From Desulfitobacterium hafniense DCB-2 (GTDB lineage: Bacteria > Bacillota > Desulfitobacteriia > Desulfitobacteriales > Desulfitobacteriaceae), in NCBI RefSeq assembly GCF_000021925.1, contig NC_011830.1:272501-336500 (forward strand): a stretch of 64,000 bases of DNA, written 5' to 3'. Below are positions 33,738-42,348 of this stretch, piece by piece (the stretch's first letter is position 1; every line of letters begins with the position of its first letter). The position numbers and the translations under genes are program-made. The notes under the pieces are model-generated. The model did not search any database. It saw only the letters and a list, made by a program, of their open reading frames with translations, and had not been told where the DNA came from.

Positions 33738-34730
33738 GTGTATTGCTTTAAGGGTGACATAAGGGAGGGCAGTACTTTTGATGGAGTTTATTATCCCCTT
33801 TTTTTCGTGTTCTTTATTGTTTTTATGAGTATACCTCTATTGGAAAAGCTCGCCGTGAAATGGAACTTTGTTGATAAACCGACGGAAAGAAAAAAACATA
33901 AACATCCCATTCCTTTACTCGGCGGTGTTGGAATTTTCTTAGGCTTTATGATCGGCTACTTAGTTTTCGTAAGACCGATAAATTACCAGTCGCTGGCTAT
34001 CATTATCGCTTCTGTTCTCGTTTTAGGGATTGGGCTGATTGATGACTGGTATAAAACTCTTGGCAAGGAGTTTCCGGCATTGCCCAGACTCATGGTCCAT
34101 ATCCTTGCGGCATGGATGGTGTTTTCTGCAGGGATTGTCTTCTATGGCTTTACGAATCCCTTTACACAGCAATACATTGTCTTGCCTTATATCATTCAGC
34201 TTATTTTAAGTATCATGTGGATCGTAGGAGTTACTACGGTTATTAATTGGTCCGATGGCATTGACGGTCTTGCCGGGATTCTGTCCGCTATTGCCGGTGC
34301 GACACTCTATGTGGCCGCTTTGGCGAAAGGACAAAGTGATTCGGCTTTGCTTTCGGCATTGCTGGTGGGGGCTTCCCTGGGATTTTTAAGATATAATCGG
34401 CACCCGGCCAGGATCTTTATGGGTGACTCGGGAGCTAATTTTCTGGGGTTCATTCTGGCCATCGTTGCCTTAAGCGGTGCTTTTAAACAAGCTACCCTGG
34501 TATCTTTGAGTATTCCTGTGCTGGCTCTTGGCGTACCGATTTTTGATAATCTTATTGTGGTGTTGAAGCGATTTTCCCGTGGGGAATCCATTTACAAGGC
34601 AGATGCAACCCAAATCCACCACCGCTTGATTTCTTCGGGCCTTAACCCCAAACAGACGGTAGCTTTCATCAGTTTAATGAGTGTATGCTTTAGTTTGCTA
34701 TCGATTATCATTTTACTCTTAAATATTTGA
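33738..34730 (+). CDS. WecA/MraY family undecaprenyl-phosphate sugar-1-phosphate transferase
   Basis: A 330-codon frame for a polytopic glycosyl-1-phosphate transferase that starts assembly of cell-wall polymers on undecaprenyl phosphate. Family residues are present: VDKPTERKKHKHPIPLLGG, the Asp pair in LIDDWYK, NWSDGIDGL and FMGDSGANFLGF. It is closer to WecA/TagO than to MraY. The start is problematic: GTG 33738 has no ribosome site. The good site AAGGGAGGG serves ATG 33781, which is out of frame and stops after 15 codons, but would read straight into this protein if the T7 tract at 33799-33805 had one more T. A frameshift, slippage site or sequence error is possible. Confidence 0.82.
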   Translation: MYCFKGDIREGSTFDGVYYPLFFVFFIVFMSIPLLEKLAVKWNFVDKPTERKKHKHPIPLLGGVGIFLGFMIGYLVFVRPINYQSLAIIIASVLVLGIGLIDDWYKTLGKEFPALPRLMVHILAAWMVFSAGIVFYGFTNPFTQQYIVLPYIIQLILSIMWIVGVTTVINWSDGIDGLAGILSAIAGATLYVAALAKGQSDSALLSALLVGASLGFLRYNRHPARIFMGDSGANFLGFILAIVALSGAFKQATLVSLSIPVLALGVPIFDNLIVVLKRFSRGESIYKADATQIHHRLISSGLNPKQTVAFISLMSVCFSLLSIIILLLNI

Positions 34731-34739
34731 GCAAAATCA

Positions 34740-34788
34740 GGGCAGCTGCGCAATGAACGGCAAAGTTCATCAGGCAGCTGCTTTTTTC
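34740..34788 (+). terminator. Rho-independent terminator
   Basis: GCAGCTG and CAGCTGC close a nested stem (ATGAAC / GTTCAT) followed by TTTTTT, after the WecA-like gene. Confidence 0.8.
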
Positions 34789-34810
34789 ATTCATAATAAA
34801 TTAATTCAAT

Positions 34811-34842
34811 CAAAAACTGCGGGCCGGAGAGCCCGCAGTTAA
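34811..34842. terminator. Terminator for the minus-strand lipoprotein gene
   Basis: AACTGCGGGC pairs with GCCCGCAGTT; on the minus strand the stem is followed by TTTTTGATT, directly after the stop of the gene at 34844-35749. Confidence 0.8.
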
Positions 34843-34843
34843 G

Positions 34844-35749
34844 TTAAATCCGTTTTTTAATCAGAGCGCTTACAGTATTGGCGTCCTTGTTCTCGCCATA
34901 GAACTCGATTTGAAAACCATCAAAAAGGTAACGCATGGTATAGATATTTTCGAACTCCGGATCTTGGCCGAAGCTATCGGGCATGCCCAGCTTATCGCTG
35001 ATTTCGTTAAAGGGTTCACCGATTTTTACGCCTAAGATTTCCTGCTGACCCTCAAGGAAGATCTCTGAGGAAATGGAATCTTCATCAAAGAGAATTAGAA
35101 TATTGTCAAGACTAATCTGAGTGACCTCGGCGGGTTCCCCGCCTTTAGTCTCTACAGGCGCTTTCAGGGATTCAACTTTGGTGATTTTCTCGACTTCAGC
35201 CAGAGGCTTGCCCAGGAGGCTTAAGGTGGGGTGATTCTCCGCGTATACCTTAACAACGGCCTTTTTAGCCGCTTCGGCACTGGTATAAGCATCTTCGTTG
35301 AAGACATAGGTGCTCCAGGTTGTTGGTTCCGGATCGTTTACTGATTTCATCTCCAGATAATAAATGTCTTTATTAATATAGTTGGCCGCTTTGTAGGGCT
35401 CTTTATCCTCACTATTAATAAAAATATCCAAAAGCAATTCGACACTATCATAATAAACTTTGCCGGTCTTGCTATGAACGAAAGCAATGGTCGGAGCTCT
35501 GCCATTGACCATGTGCTGAAAAGCGTAAATTGTATGATTGCCGACTCTGGCTTCTTTCAAAAAGGCTACAGTGTGTTCCGTTTTGGCTAAGAGTTCCTGA
35601 TAGAGGACCCGGAGGGCTTCTTCTTGACTCAGAGTAGAAGAATGAGTGGGTGATGTTGCTCCAATCGGAGAATCCACATCTTTACTTCCATTGCAGCCTG
35701 TCAAGATTATCGATATGCCAATTAATGTGGCCAGGAGCATTTTTTTCAA
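34844..35749 (-). CDS. Lipoprotein with C-terminal DUF4309-like domain
   Basis: A 301-residue predicted lipoprotein: signal peptide MKKMLLATLIGISIILTGC with lipidation at C19, a variable linker, and a domain near the C-terminus (LGVKIGEPFNEISDKLGMPD then RYLFDGFQIEFYG). That domain resembles the DUF4309/SH3-like repeats of Bacillus surface proteins. I start at TTG 35749 because GGGAAGG lies eight bases upstream; the GTG three codons earlier overlaps that ribosome site. It is expected to sit on the outer face of the membrane. The function is unknown. Confidence 0.75.
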   Translation of the reverse strand: MKKMLLATLIGISIILTGCNGSKDVDSPIGATSPTHSSTLSQEEALRVLYQELLAKTEHTVAFLKEARVGNHTIYAFQHMVNGRAPTIAFVHSKTGKVYYDSVELLLDIFINSEDKEPYKAANYINKDIYYLEMKSVNDPEPTTWSTYVFNEDAYTSAEAAKKAVVKVYAENHPTLSLLGKPLAEVEKITKVESLKAPVETKGGEPAEVTQISLDNILILFDEDSISSEIFLEGQQEILGVKIGEPFNEISDKLGMPDSFGQDPEFENIYTMRYLFDGFQIEFYGENKDANTVSALIKKRI

Positions 35750-35869
35750 GGGTATCACCTTCCCATCAGCTGACAGTTATTATAATTATTTCGACATGTT
35801 TAGGAGTAAATCCTTTTCCCTTGCTTGGCAAGTTCTTGCTTTTTATGGATAGCAATCTTAATCCCGGTA

Positions 35870-35934
35870 TTTACAAAATAAGCTATATCTCATATACTAT
35901 AGCCATAGTACATTACATGACTGATGTACTATGG
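35870..35934 (+). promoter_or_regulatory. Promoter and operator of the GntR/ABC operon
   Basis: TTTACA (35870-35875), a 17-base spacer and TATACT (35893-35898) are followed at once by the perfect inverted repeat CCATAGTACAT (35903-35913) / ATGTACTATGG (35924-35934) with ten bases between the arms. This suits autorepression by the GntR protein encoded next. Confidence 0.75.
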
Positions 35935-35950
35935 TACATGAGTTCTGGAG

Positions 35951-36376
35951 GTGAGGGCGATTATTTTAAATTCAGATAGTATTAAGCCTATCTATATTCA
36001 AATCGCTGAGTGGCTTGAGGCAGAGATCTTAAAAGGCAACCTTACCGAAGATGAACGCATCTATTCTCAGTATCAATTGGCGGAGATCTTTACGATTAAT
36101 CCGGCTACGGCAGCGAAAGGCCTTAATCTCCTCGCCGATGAAGAGATTGTCTATAAAAAACGGGGACTGGGAATGTTTGTATCCCCCCATGCTAAATCTT
36201 ATATCCTGCAGAAACGCAAAAACCAAATCCTCGGGCAGATGATCAGGGACCTGGTGGATGAGGCGGTGCGCCTGGGAGTGGGAAAGACAGAACTTTTAGA
36301 GATGATTGAGCTTGCTTATCAGGAGGCAGATGATAGAGACCGTGAAGCAGGCGGGGAAGAGGAGGAAAAACAATGA
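35951..36376 (+). CDS. GntR family regulator, YtrA subfamily
   Basis: A 141-residue YtrA-type regulator: winged HTH over residues 10-75 (PIYIQIAEWLEAEILKG, QYQLAEIFTINPATAAKGLNLL) with only a short C-terminal dimerisation tail. YtrA-type proteins repress their own ABC-transporter operons, often induced by cell-wall-active compounds. GTG 35951 abuts the GGAG site, so an unusual start (for example ATT a few codons later) is possible. The frame overlaps the ABC ATPase gene by four bases (ATGA). The inverted repeat at 35903-35934 is its probable operator. Confidence 0.87.
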   Translation: MRAIILNSDSIKPIYIQIAEWLEAEILKGNLTEDERIYSQYQLAEIFTINPATAAKGLNLLADEEIVYKKRGLGMFVSPHAKSYILQKRKNQILGQMIRDLVDEAVRLGVGKTELLEMIELAYQEADDRDREAGGEEEEKQ

Positions 36377-37287
36377 GTGTCGTCGTGGGATATGAGCTTT
36401 ATAAAAGATATGGCAAAGTTCAGGCTCTGGAGAATGTATCCTTTGCCATCGAAGAGAACACCATCACCGGCTTGATTGGCAGAAATGGCACGGGAAAGAC
36501 CACGTTATTAAAGATAATAGCCGGTCATCTTAAGCCTACCCAAGGCAAGCTGAGGGTGTTTGCCCAAAACCCCTTTGATAATCTGGATGTCGCCGGGAAA
36601 GTTTTTCTCGTGGATGATACCATGGCTTTTCCCGATTCTTTTACTTTGCAGGATATCCTGAGGGAAGTGGCTGTCTTTTATCCTAATTGGAATGGTCAAA
36701 TAGCCCAGGGCTTGTTGGAGTATTTTCTGCTTAACCCTCAGCAGCGGCACGGCAATTTATCCAAAGGGAGCAAAAGTACCTTTAATGCCATACTGGGTAT
36801 TGCCGCCCGGTGTCCCCTCACTCTTCTGGATGAGCCTACCACAGGTATGGATTCAGCAGTGCGTAAGGATTTCTATAGGGTCTTGCTCAAGGATTACCTG
36901 GAACAGCCAAGAACCATTATTCTCTCCAGCCATTTGCTTGGGGAGCTGGAGGATATTCTGGAAGATATTCTCCTCCTTAATCAAGGGGGCCTGCTGATGC
37001 ATAAGCCGATTCTGGATCTGAAGCAGTATGCCCTGGGTTTTCGGGGGAGCGCTCAAGCCCTGCAGGAGAATCTGCTGAACAGGCTGAGTGAGGAAGCCAT
37101 CCTCCATCGGGAGGAGTTTGCTAAAGGAAGCCTCTATTTGATGATCAAGGCCGAGGAACTTCCGGAGGATTTTGAAAATATCCGCTCCAGCGGTGTTGAA
37201 ATCCTTCCGGTAAGTTTGGATGATCTATGCAACACTCTCACTGCACCAAGGAAGGGAGGAATAGATGATGTCTATAAACGAGGTTAA
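36373..37287 (+). CDS. ABC transporter ATP-binding protein
   Basis: A 304-residue ABC ATPase: Walker A GRNGTGKTT (about residues 36-44), a diverged signature NLSKGSKST, Walker B LTLLDEPTTGMD, and the switch histidine in ILSSHLLGE. About 80 residues follow the nucleotide-binding domain. It is translationally coupled to the GntR gene before it and overlaps the permease gene after it. Together they form a YtrA-type export or antibiotic-sensing transporter; the substrate is unknown. Confidence 0.9.
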   Translation: MSVVVGYELYKRYGKVQALENVSFAIEENTITGLIGRNGTGKTTLLKIIAGHLKPTQGKLRVFAQNPFDNLDVAGKVFLVDDTMAFPDSFTLQDILREVAVFYPNWNGQIAQGLLEYFLLNPQQRHGNLSKGSKSTFNAILGIAARCPLTLLDEPTTGMDSAVRKDFYRVLLKDYLEQPRTIILSSHLLGELEDILEDILLLNQGGLLMHKPILDLKQYALGFRGSAQALQENLLNRLSEEAILHREEFAKGSLYLMIKAEELPEDFENIRSSGVEILPVSLDDLCNTLTAPRKGGIDDVYKRG

Positions 37288-38029
37288 AACGGAACCCAGT
37301 ACCTTATCCCAAGTGATTCTCAAGCAATATGGATACAAACTGAAAGGGCATTCAGGACTCATCTATTCTTTGATAATTGTGCAGCTGCTTGCCATACTCT
37401 TATCCCTGGGTTCAAGCAGCGGCATGTCTTCGAACAGCGATCTCATAAGTATTGCGGTGCGAACGTATACAGGAGATATTTTATTGATCTTCTCGCTTTT
37501 GTGGCTGATGGTAGTGGCCTCCTTGCTGGGTTCTCAGCCTTATCGAAGTATGGAGTTTTCAGTGGTCAATAATCGGCTGGTCAGTCACGCCTCGAATATC
37601 CTGCTGCTGGTTACCTATGCTGTTTATGCGGGAGTAACCAGCACCCTGGCGGTGATCATCCACCGGCTGATCCTCTCAACAACTCTGAAGGAAGGGGAGT
37701 TTCTCTTTGGGGGGCTGCAGATCATACCTCAGGATCTGCTGCTGGGGATATTCGTTGCCACGCTTTACTTTATTCTTGTGGCGGCCACCGTGTATTTGAT
37801 TCAGAGCTTCAGTCTGCACAGTAAAGGGTTGGGAATTATCCTGTGGATCTGTTTTTTTGCTTTCGGCTTTGGAACCGTGAGGATTTTTGATTTCAATTTG
37901 GGGAAGGTCCTGGAATTTTATGCGGCGGAAACTTCGCTGGGGGTCTTTGTCCTGAAAGTATTCTGCACAGCGGTTCTTTTTTTCGGGTCCAGTATGCTGA
38001 TTACTAAGGGGATGGAGGCAAAACGATGA
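37265..38029 (+). CDS. ABC transporter permease
   Basis: A 254-residue membrane protein with six predicted helices. It begins after a polar N-terminus (helix one about residues 31-49) and ends with a helix near the C-terminus. It overlaps the ATPase gene by 23 bases and the next gene by four, so it is the membrane partner of the ATPase. No close family name was recognised, which is usual for YtrC/D-like permeases. ATG 37265 and ATG 37268 are both possible, with GGAAGGGAGG just upstream. Confidence 0.75.
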   Translation: MMSINEVKTEPSTLSQVILKQYGYKLKGHSGLIYSLIIVQLLAILLSLGSSSGMSSNSDLISIAVRTYTGDILLIFSLLWLMVVASLLGSQPYRSMEFSVVNNRLVSHASNILLLVTYAVYAGVTSTLAVIIHRLILSTTLKEGEFLFGGLQIIPQDLLLGIFVATLYFILVAATVYLIQSFSLHSKGLGIILWICFFAFGFGTVRIFDFNLGKVLEFYAAETSLGVFVLKVFCTAVLFFGSSMLITKGMEAKR

Positions 38030-38781
38030 CCAAACTCTTATTCACCAACATTATCTTCTTGTTTTTGATCATAGGCTTCATTTACCTTCTGGCTAAATTT
38101 GTGCGGCCCAGGCTGCGCCGCGTTTATCGCTGGAAGACCAATCTCCTGATTGCCGGTGCTTATCTCGCTTTGCTTGTAGTTTCCATTCCTCTGGCCCTCT
38201 TTCTCGATCAAGGGGAATTCTTTCAATCCCGTAATGCTCAGGCTCAGGGGATGTTGGCCGAAGCTCCTGCCGATTGGTCGGAGGATGGCGGTCGATACCA
38301 TATTTTTGAGAATGAGCCTTTAGAAAGGCAAGCAGGGCTTGTGGAGAACAGCCGGCAGACCTACGCGGCGGACACCCCTCAGTTGAGAATCCAAACTGCA
38401 GGGAGCACAGGGTATGGGCGAATCTTTTTGGAACGTAAAAAGAATGCCGACGGGCTTATCGAGGTCAGCACTTATGTGGCGCCTCATTATGCCAGAACCG
38501 ATACTTTTAAACCTATCGACTTCACGAAATTGGTCGCTCCTCCCCAAATAACATGGGAAGCAGGTGTCCTGAAGATTGGAGATCCTGTTAAGCAGAGCTT
38601 CGAGTTTAAAATGTATAGTGACAGTTTCCCTGTATGGCAATTCAAAGAGGAGAAACAGAGTAACTATATTGGGGGCGGCAGCATGACTTTCGGAGAGAAA
38701 GGGATATTAGTCCGTATTCCCCCGGATATGGAGGTCGTGGATGGGGACAGCGGAGAATTTACCTGGGTGTCCAATCAGTGA
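38026..38781 (+). CDS. Membrane-anchored protein, last gene of the GntR/ABC operon
   Basis: A 251-residue protein with two N-terminal membrane helices (about residues 5-24 and 39-58), then a soluble, probably extracytoplasmic domain of some 190 residues rich in beta strands. I do not recognise the family. Its start overlaps the stop of the permease gene (ATGA), so it is part of the same transcript. It may be a substrate-contacting or sensory component of the transporter. Confidence 0.7.
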   Translation: MTKLLFTNIIFLFLIIGFIYLLAKFVRPRLRRVYRWKTNLLIAGAYLALLVVSIPLALFLDQGEFFQSRNAQAQGMLAEAPADWSEDGGRYHIFENEPLERQAGLVENSRQTYAADTPQLRIQTAGSTGYGRIFLERKKNADGLIEVSTYVAPHYARTDTFKPIDFTKLVAPPQITWEAGVLKIGDPVKQSFEFKMYSDSFPVWQFKEEKQSNYIGGGSMTFGEKGILVRIPPDMEVVDGDSGEFTWVSNQ

Positions 38782-38790
38782 GCAGGACCT

Positions 38791-39033
38791 TCAGCGATAA
38801 ATTTGCAAAGAGAACAAGTCTTCGGTCCGCTCATTCATAAATTGGTAGGAATCGGAGACTCCTTGATTGTAGAATTCCGGGGCCAATTCTTTAATGATAA
38901 AATCCAGCATGAGGCTGGAAGCCAAAGCTCCTATTTCTTCATCCCGTTCCTGCAGAAAGTATCTTTGGATGGCGGAAGCCATCTCTTCTTTTTGCTCTTT
39001 GCTTAGTTTAATGCGAGTTGCATCCTTTTTCAT
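38791..39033 (-). CDS. DUF2164 family protein
   Basis: An 80-residue protein that fits the DUF2164 pattern: RIKLSKEQKEEMASAIQRYF at the N-terminus, the ERDEEIGALASSLMLDFI segment and the C-terminal FYNQGVSDSYQFM. It is small, helical and cytosolic; its function is unknown. Its start overlaps the stop of the upstream RlmA-type gene by four bases, so they are co-transcribed. Confidence 0.85.
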   Translation of the reverse strand: MKKDATRIKLSKEQKEEMASAIQRYFLQERDEEIGALASSLMLDFIIKELAPEFYNQGVSDSYQFMNERTEDLFSLQIYR

Positions 39034-39938
39034 GATCGTTCCTCCCTTTTTTGTCCCACCATAATGGTCAAGTCGATAGTAATCTCAAGTGACTCCAGCT
39101 TAAGAACTTTTGCGATCCGAGTCTCTTCAGCCCCCCAGGTGAGCGGGGTCATCTGGACCAGGTTCCCGATCAGCGGTTGGTCCAAAGTCACAGAGTAGCG
39201 AAGGGGCACCAGCTTACAGAGTTGCAGATGGTTTTCAAAAAGTTCTCTGGTTTTGGCATTGGAGTAATCCTGTTTTGCCGTTTCTTCGTAAAGAATTTCC
39301 CGTAATTCTTTGAGATAGTCCTTTTCTGGAACGACCTTGATGATCAGCCCATCATCGGTGAGGATTCTCGCGAACTCGGAGTAATTGGCAGGGGATAAAA
39401 TATTCAAAAGCACATTGAACTGCTGATCGCCAAAAGGGCATTGAGCCAGATCCGCTACACACCAAAAGATGCTCCCGTAATCCCGGGCCGCCATTTGAAT
39501 CCCTTCTTTGGCAAGGTCCATCCCCACTCCTAAGGGCTGTATTCCCTTGCTCTGCAAGAGTTTTTGTTGGATGGTGGCCAGATGAGATCCTTCGCCGCAG
39601 CCGGCATCCACAATGTTTAGGAAAGGGCCTTGAGCCTTCCCTTCTGAGTTGTTCATAAGGTTGCCGATCAAGGTACAAAGCAGCTGGTTCAGAGGCTCAA
39701 AAAAGCCGCTTTGGGCAAGAAGTTTCCGTGCTTCGAACAATTGCTTATTGTATTTGGTCTTAATTCCATGGGATAATAAGTTGACATAGCCTTGTTTGGC
39801 CAAATCAAAACAATGCTTATCCCGGCAGATTAAACTCTTCTTATTAATGAGCGCCATGGAGTTATGGCAGATAGGGCATTTCAATAGGCCGGCATATTTG
39901 TCCGCCAGGCCGTCGTTAAGGAGAACACTTTTGGGCAT
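39030..39938 (-). CDS. RlmA-type 23S rRNA (guanine-N1) methyltransferase
   Basis: A 302-residue protein. The N-terminal zinc finger has CPIC and C-x4-C (LKCPICHNSM, LICRDKHCFD) followed by LAKQGYVNLL. A class I SAM-dependent methyltransferase fold follows, with motif I VDAGCGEGSH. These are the features of RlmA (RrmA), which methylates G745 or G748 of 23S rRNA. Some relatives give tylosin or mycinamicin resistance (TlrB), so a macrolide-resistance role is a remote alternative. I use ATG 39938, nine bases after AAAGG; ATG 39947 abuts that site. Confidence 0.85.
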   Translation of the reverse strand: MPKSVLLNDGLADKYAGLLKCPICHNSMALINKKSLICRDKHCFDLAKQGYVNLLSHGIKTKYNKQLFEARKLLAQSGFFEPLNQLLCTLIGNLMNNSEGKAQGPFLNIVDAGCGEGSHLATIQQKLLQSKGIQPLGVGMDLAKEGIQMAARDYGSIFWCVADLAQCPFGDQQFNVLLNILSPANYSEFARILTDDGLIIKVVPEKDYLKELREILYEETAKQDYSNAKTRELFENHLQLCKLVPLRYSVTLDQPLIGNLVQMTPLTWGAEETRIAKVLKLESLEITIDLTIMVGQKREERS

Positions 39939-40066
39939 CTTCGGCATCCTTTCGCTTCAATGTGGTGACAGTCCACAGTACTGTCTTTTATCATAGCAAG
40001 AATTGGGGAGCTTGAAAAGTTAGCGGGCCGACGTTCACGATAATTGGGCTCTAGGGGGGGAGGAGA

Positions 40067-40366
40067 ATGAAAATGAGAAAGAGCATGGTGTTTTCTGGGT
40101 TAGCCCTGGTCCTGATGCTGTTTATCCTGACAGGATGCATTCCAGGGGATGGTTCCTATGATTTTGATAAGCCGGCCGGTTTTTTGTCCGGTGTCTGGCA
40201 TGGCTGGATTGCGCCCCTTTCCCTGATTATGGGGATATTCAGTGAGACGGTCAGGGTCTATGAAGTGTTTAACACCGGTTGGTGGTATGATTTTGGCTTT
40301 TATATTGCCGTGATCAGCGGTTTTGGAGGGTTGTCCCTGTCCCGGAAAAAGAAGAAAGATAAATAA
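40067..40366 (+). CDS. Small lipoprotein/membrane protein, unknown function
   Basis: A 99-residue protein. It has an N-terminal signal with a lipobox-like LTGC at residues 21-24, a middle GFLSGVWHGWIAPLSLIMGIF that may re-enter the membrane, a conserved-looking YEVFNTGWWYDFGFY, a hydrophobic stretch and a lysine-rich end. Similar short proteins occur in many clostridia, but no function is known to me. GGGGGGAGGAG lies upstream; ATG 40067 or ATG 40073 could start translation. Confidence 0.7.
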   Translation: MKMRKSMVFSGLALVLMLFILTGCIPGDGSYDFDKPAGFLSGVWHGWIAPLSLIMGIFSETVRVYEVFNTGWWYDFGFYIAVISGFGGLSLSRKKKKDK

Positions 40367-40530
40367 AAGCGAGATCTATTTGACTTATCAGCTAATTGCT
40401 GGTATAGTGAATGTGTCCGTTAAATTAATATTGGATTTTGTAAGAACCTTCTTGTGTTGCCTAAAGCGCTGGGAAGTGATGAAAATTCCTTTTAAGTAGC
40501 GGCAATTAAACTATCGGAGGTTTTTTTATT

Positions 40531-40830
40531 ATGTATCAAGAAAAAGTAATCACTTGTAAAGATTGTGGCGCTGAGTTTGTATTCTCCGTGTCCGAGCAAG
40601 AATTCTACGCAGAAAAAGGTTTCACCAATGAGCCTGGCCGTTGCCCTTCCTGCCGTGCGGCAAGAAAGCAACAATCCCGTGGCGGCAATGGTGGCTACCA
40701 ACGTCAAGAACGCCAAATGTATCCAGCAGTCTGTGCTTCCTGCGGCGTAGATACCATGGTTCCTTTCCAACCCAGTGGTGACAAACCGGTTTATTGCCGC
40801 GATTGCTTCACACCACGCAGCCGTTACTAA
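40531..40830 (+). CDS. Zinc-ribbon domain protein
   Basis: A 99-residue protein with four CxxC knuckles forming two zinc ribbons: CKDC and CPSC (residues about 9-12 and 38-41), then CASC and CRDC near the C-terminus. A glycine/glutamine-rich hinge (SRGGNGGYQRQERQ) joins them. The first ribbon resembles the probable-zinc-binding domain of small clostridial proteins. Nucleic-acid binding is plausible but unproven. ATG 40531 has CGGAGG upstream and a terminator follows at 40895. Confidence 0.82.
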   Translation: MYQEKVITCKDCGAEFVFSVSEQEFYAEKGFTNEPGRCPSCRAARKQQSRGGNGGYQRQERQMYPAVCASCGVDTMVPFQPSGDKPVYCRDCFTPRSRY

Positions 40831-40892
40831 GATTTAAGCAAAGACTTGGGGTAAAGCCTTGGGTCAATGAGGATAATTTCAGTTTTGAAGAT

Positions 40893-40926
40893 TTGCCGCA
40901 GGATTTTGAAGTCCTGCGGCTTTTCT
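40893..40926 (+). terminator. Rho-independent terminator
   Basis: GCCGCAGGA (40895-40903) pairs with TCCTGCGGC (40912-40920), followed by TTTTCT. Confidence 0.85.
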
Positions 40927-41010
40927 ACCTGCGTTGATTTTGTGATTGAGATGAGGATATGGGAATCCTTAAATGAACGCTGACTGTCTGAAATATGGAG
41001 TGAGCATAAA

Positions 41011-42102
41011 ATGAAATCAAAAATACTGCTATTGATGGCAATGCTGATTGGATCTGTTTACCTGACCGGCTGTGGAAGGATTGCTGAGCCGGAGCAAGGA
41101 ACGGTCATGGAAGAAAGGGAGCAACAAAACCCAGAGCAGCGGGATGTCTTGGTTTGGGAATGGCAATATGGCGCTCCCGAGGATCACGGCCTAAACGGTG
41201 ATACGTTGGAGTCACTTCATGCCACATATGACACTACTCAGATTCTAGTCTCCGTTATTTTCAAAGATGGACACATAGTTGATGAGTATTACAAGGATGG
41301 TTATGATAAGGCAAGTTTGTTTTTGCTGCATTCCTGCTCGAAAAGCGTGACGAGTGCGCTGATCGGCATTGCCATAGACAAAGGATATATTGAGAGTGTG
41401 GACGTTCCAATAGCAGAGTACTTCCCGCAAATTCTTGAGTCTGATGACAACCGCTTGAAACACATTACCCTGGGGCATTTGCTTACCAATACTTCAGGTT
41501 TTGATAGCAGCGATACCGAATACTGGCGTGAATGGCGGAATTCGGAGAACTGGGTGGATTTTGTGCTGAATCGTCCGCTCACGTCAACACCGGGTACCGT
41601 ATTCAGCTATTCTACCGGAAATACTCATTTGCTGGCGGCTATACTTCAAAAAGCAACGGGAAAAACTGCCTATGAATTTGGAAAGGAATTCTTGTTCGAT
41701 TTAATTGGTATGGATAGCGTTCAATGCAATATGGATTCACAGGGTATTTCAGACGGTGGCAATGGTTTCTCCATGACGGTTTATGATATGGTGAAGTTTG
41801 GTTTGCTGTATTATCACGGAGGGCTTTGGGGAGAACAGCAAATTATTTCCAGAGAGTGGGTTGAGGAATCCACAAGACTTCAATTCAAACGGTCATCAGG
41901 AACTGCTGATTACGGATACCAATGGTGGGTACGTACATTTGGAGAAGAACAATATGACACCTTTTTTGCTCAGGGGCATGGAGGGCAGTACATTTTTGTA
42001 ATACCGGAATTAGAGCTGATCATAGCTTTTACAAGCAATCATACCGGCAGCAGCGATATGTATTGGCAGTTTGTTAACGACATAGTTGCAGCGTCAGACT
42101 AA
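41011..42102 (+). CDS. Serine hydrolase lipoprotein of the beta-lactamase (class C-like) family
   Basis: A 363-residue predicted lipoprotein (signal MKSKILLLMAMLIGSVYLTG, lipidated C21). The catalytic domain has the SxxK motif in HSCSKSVTSALIG, a Tyr motif in FSYSTGNTHLLA, and a C-terminal HGG box in GHGGQYIFV. These are marks of the beta-lactamase/D-aminopeptidase/esterase EstB family. It probably acts outside the membrane on a peptide or ester; true beta-lactam resistance is not implied. It stands alone and is closed by a terminator. Confidence 0.85.
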   Translation: MKSKILLLMAMLIGSVYLTGCGRIAEPEQGTVMEEREQQNPEQRDVLVWEWQYGAPEDHGLNGDTLESLHATYDTTQILVSVIFKDGHIVDEYYKDGYDKASLFLLHSCSKSVTSALIGIAIDKGYIESVDVPIAEYFPQILESDDNRLKHITLGHLLTNTSGFDSSDTEYWREWRNSENWVDFVLNRPLTSTPGTVFSYSTGNTHLLAAILQKATGKTAYEFGKEFLFDLIGMDSVQCNMDSQGISDGGNGFSMTVYDMVKFGLLYYHGGLWGEQQIISREWVEESTRLQFKRSSGTADYGYQWWVRTFGEEQYDTFFAQGHGGQYIFVIPELELIIAFTSNHTGSSDMYWQFVNDIVAASD

Positions 42103-42108
42103 TGGAGC

Positions 42109-42138
42109 GTGTGTCCCAAGTTGGGACACATTTTTTTG
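42109..42138 (+). terminator. Rho-independent terminator
   Basis: GTGTCCCAA (42111-42119) and TTGGGACAC (42121-42129) form a stem followed by ATTTTTTT. Confidence 0.85.
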
Positions 42139-42348
42139 ATGTATCAAGGGGAAAGATGTGTGCTGAACAAGGATGATTTTTGTAAATATTCTTATTGGAG
42201 GAAGGCTAATTCCTGAGAAGACTTTTAGTAGATAGCAACTATAATAATTATAAAATAATGATAGGAAAATCAAAAATTGTTTGATATGATATGAGATAAT
42301 ACTTTCTACATAGCAGGGATTTTGGAGTTGAAAGGCTGGGGATGTCGG

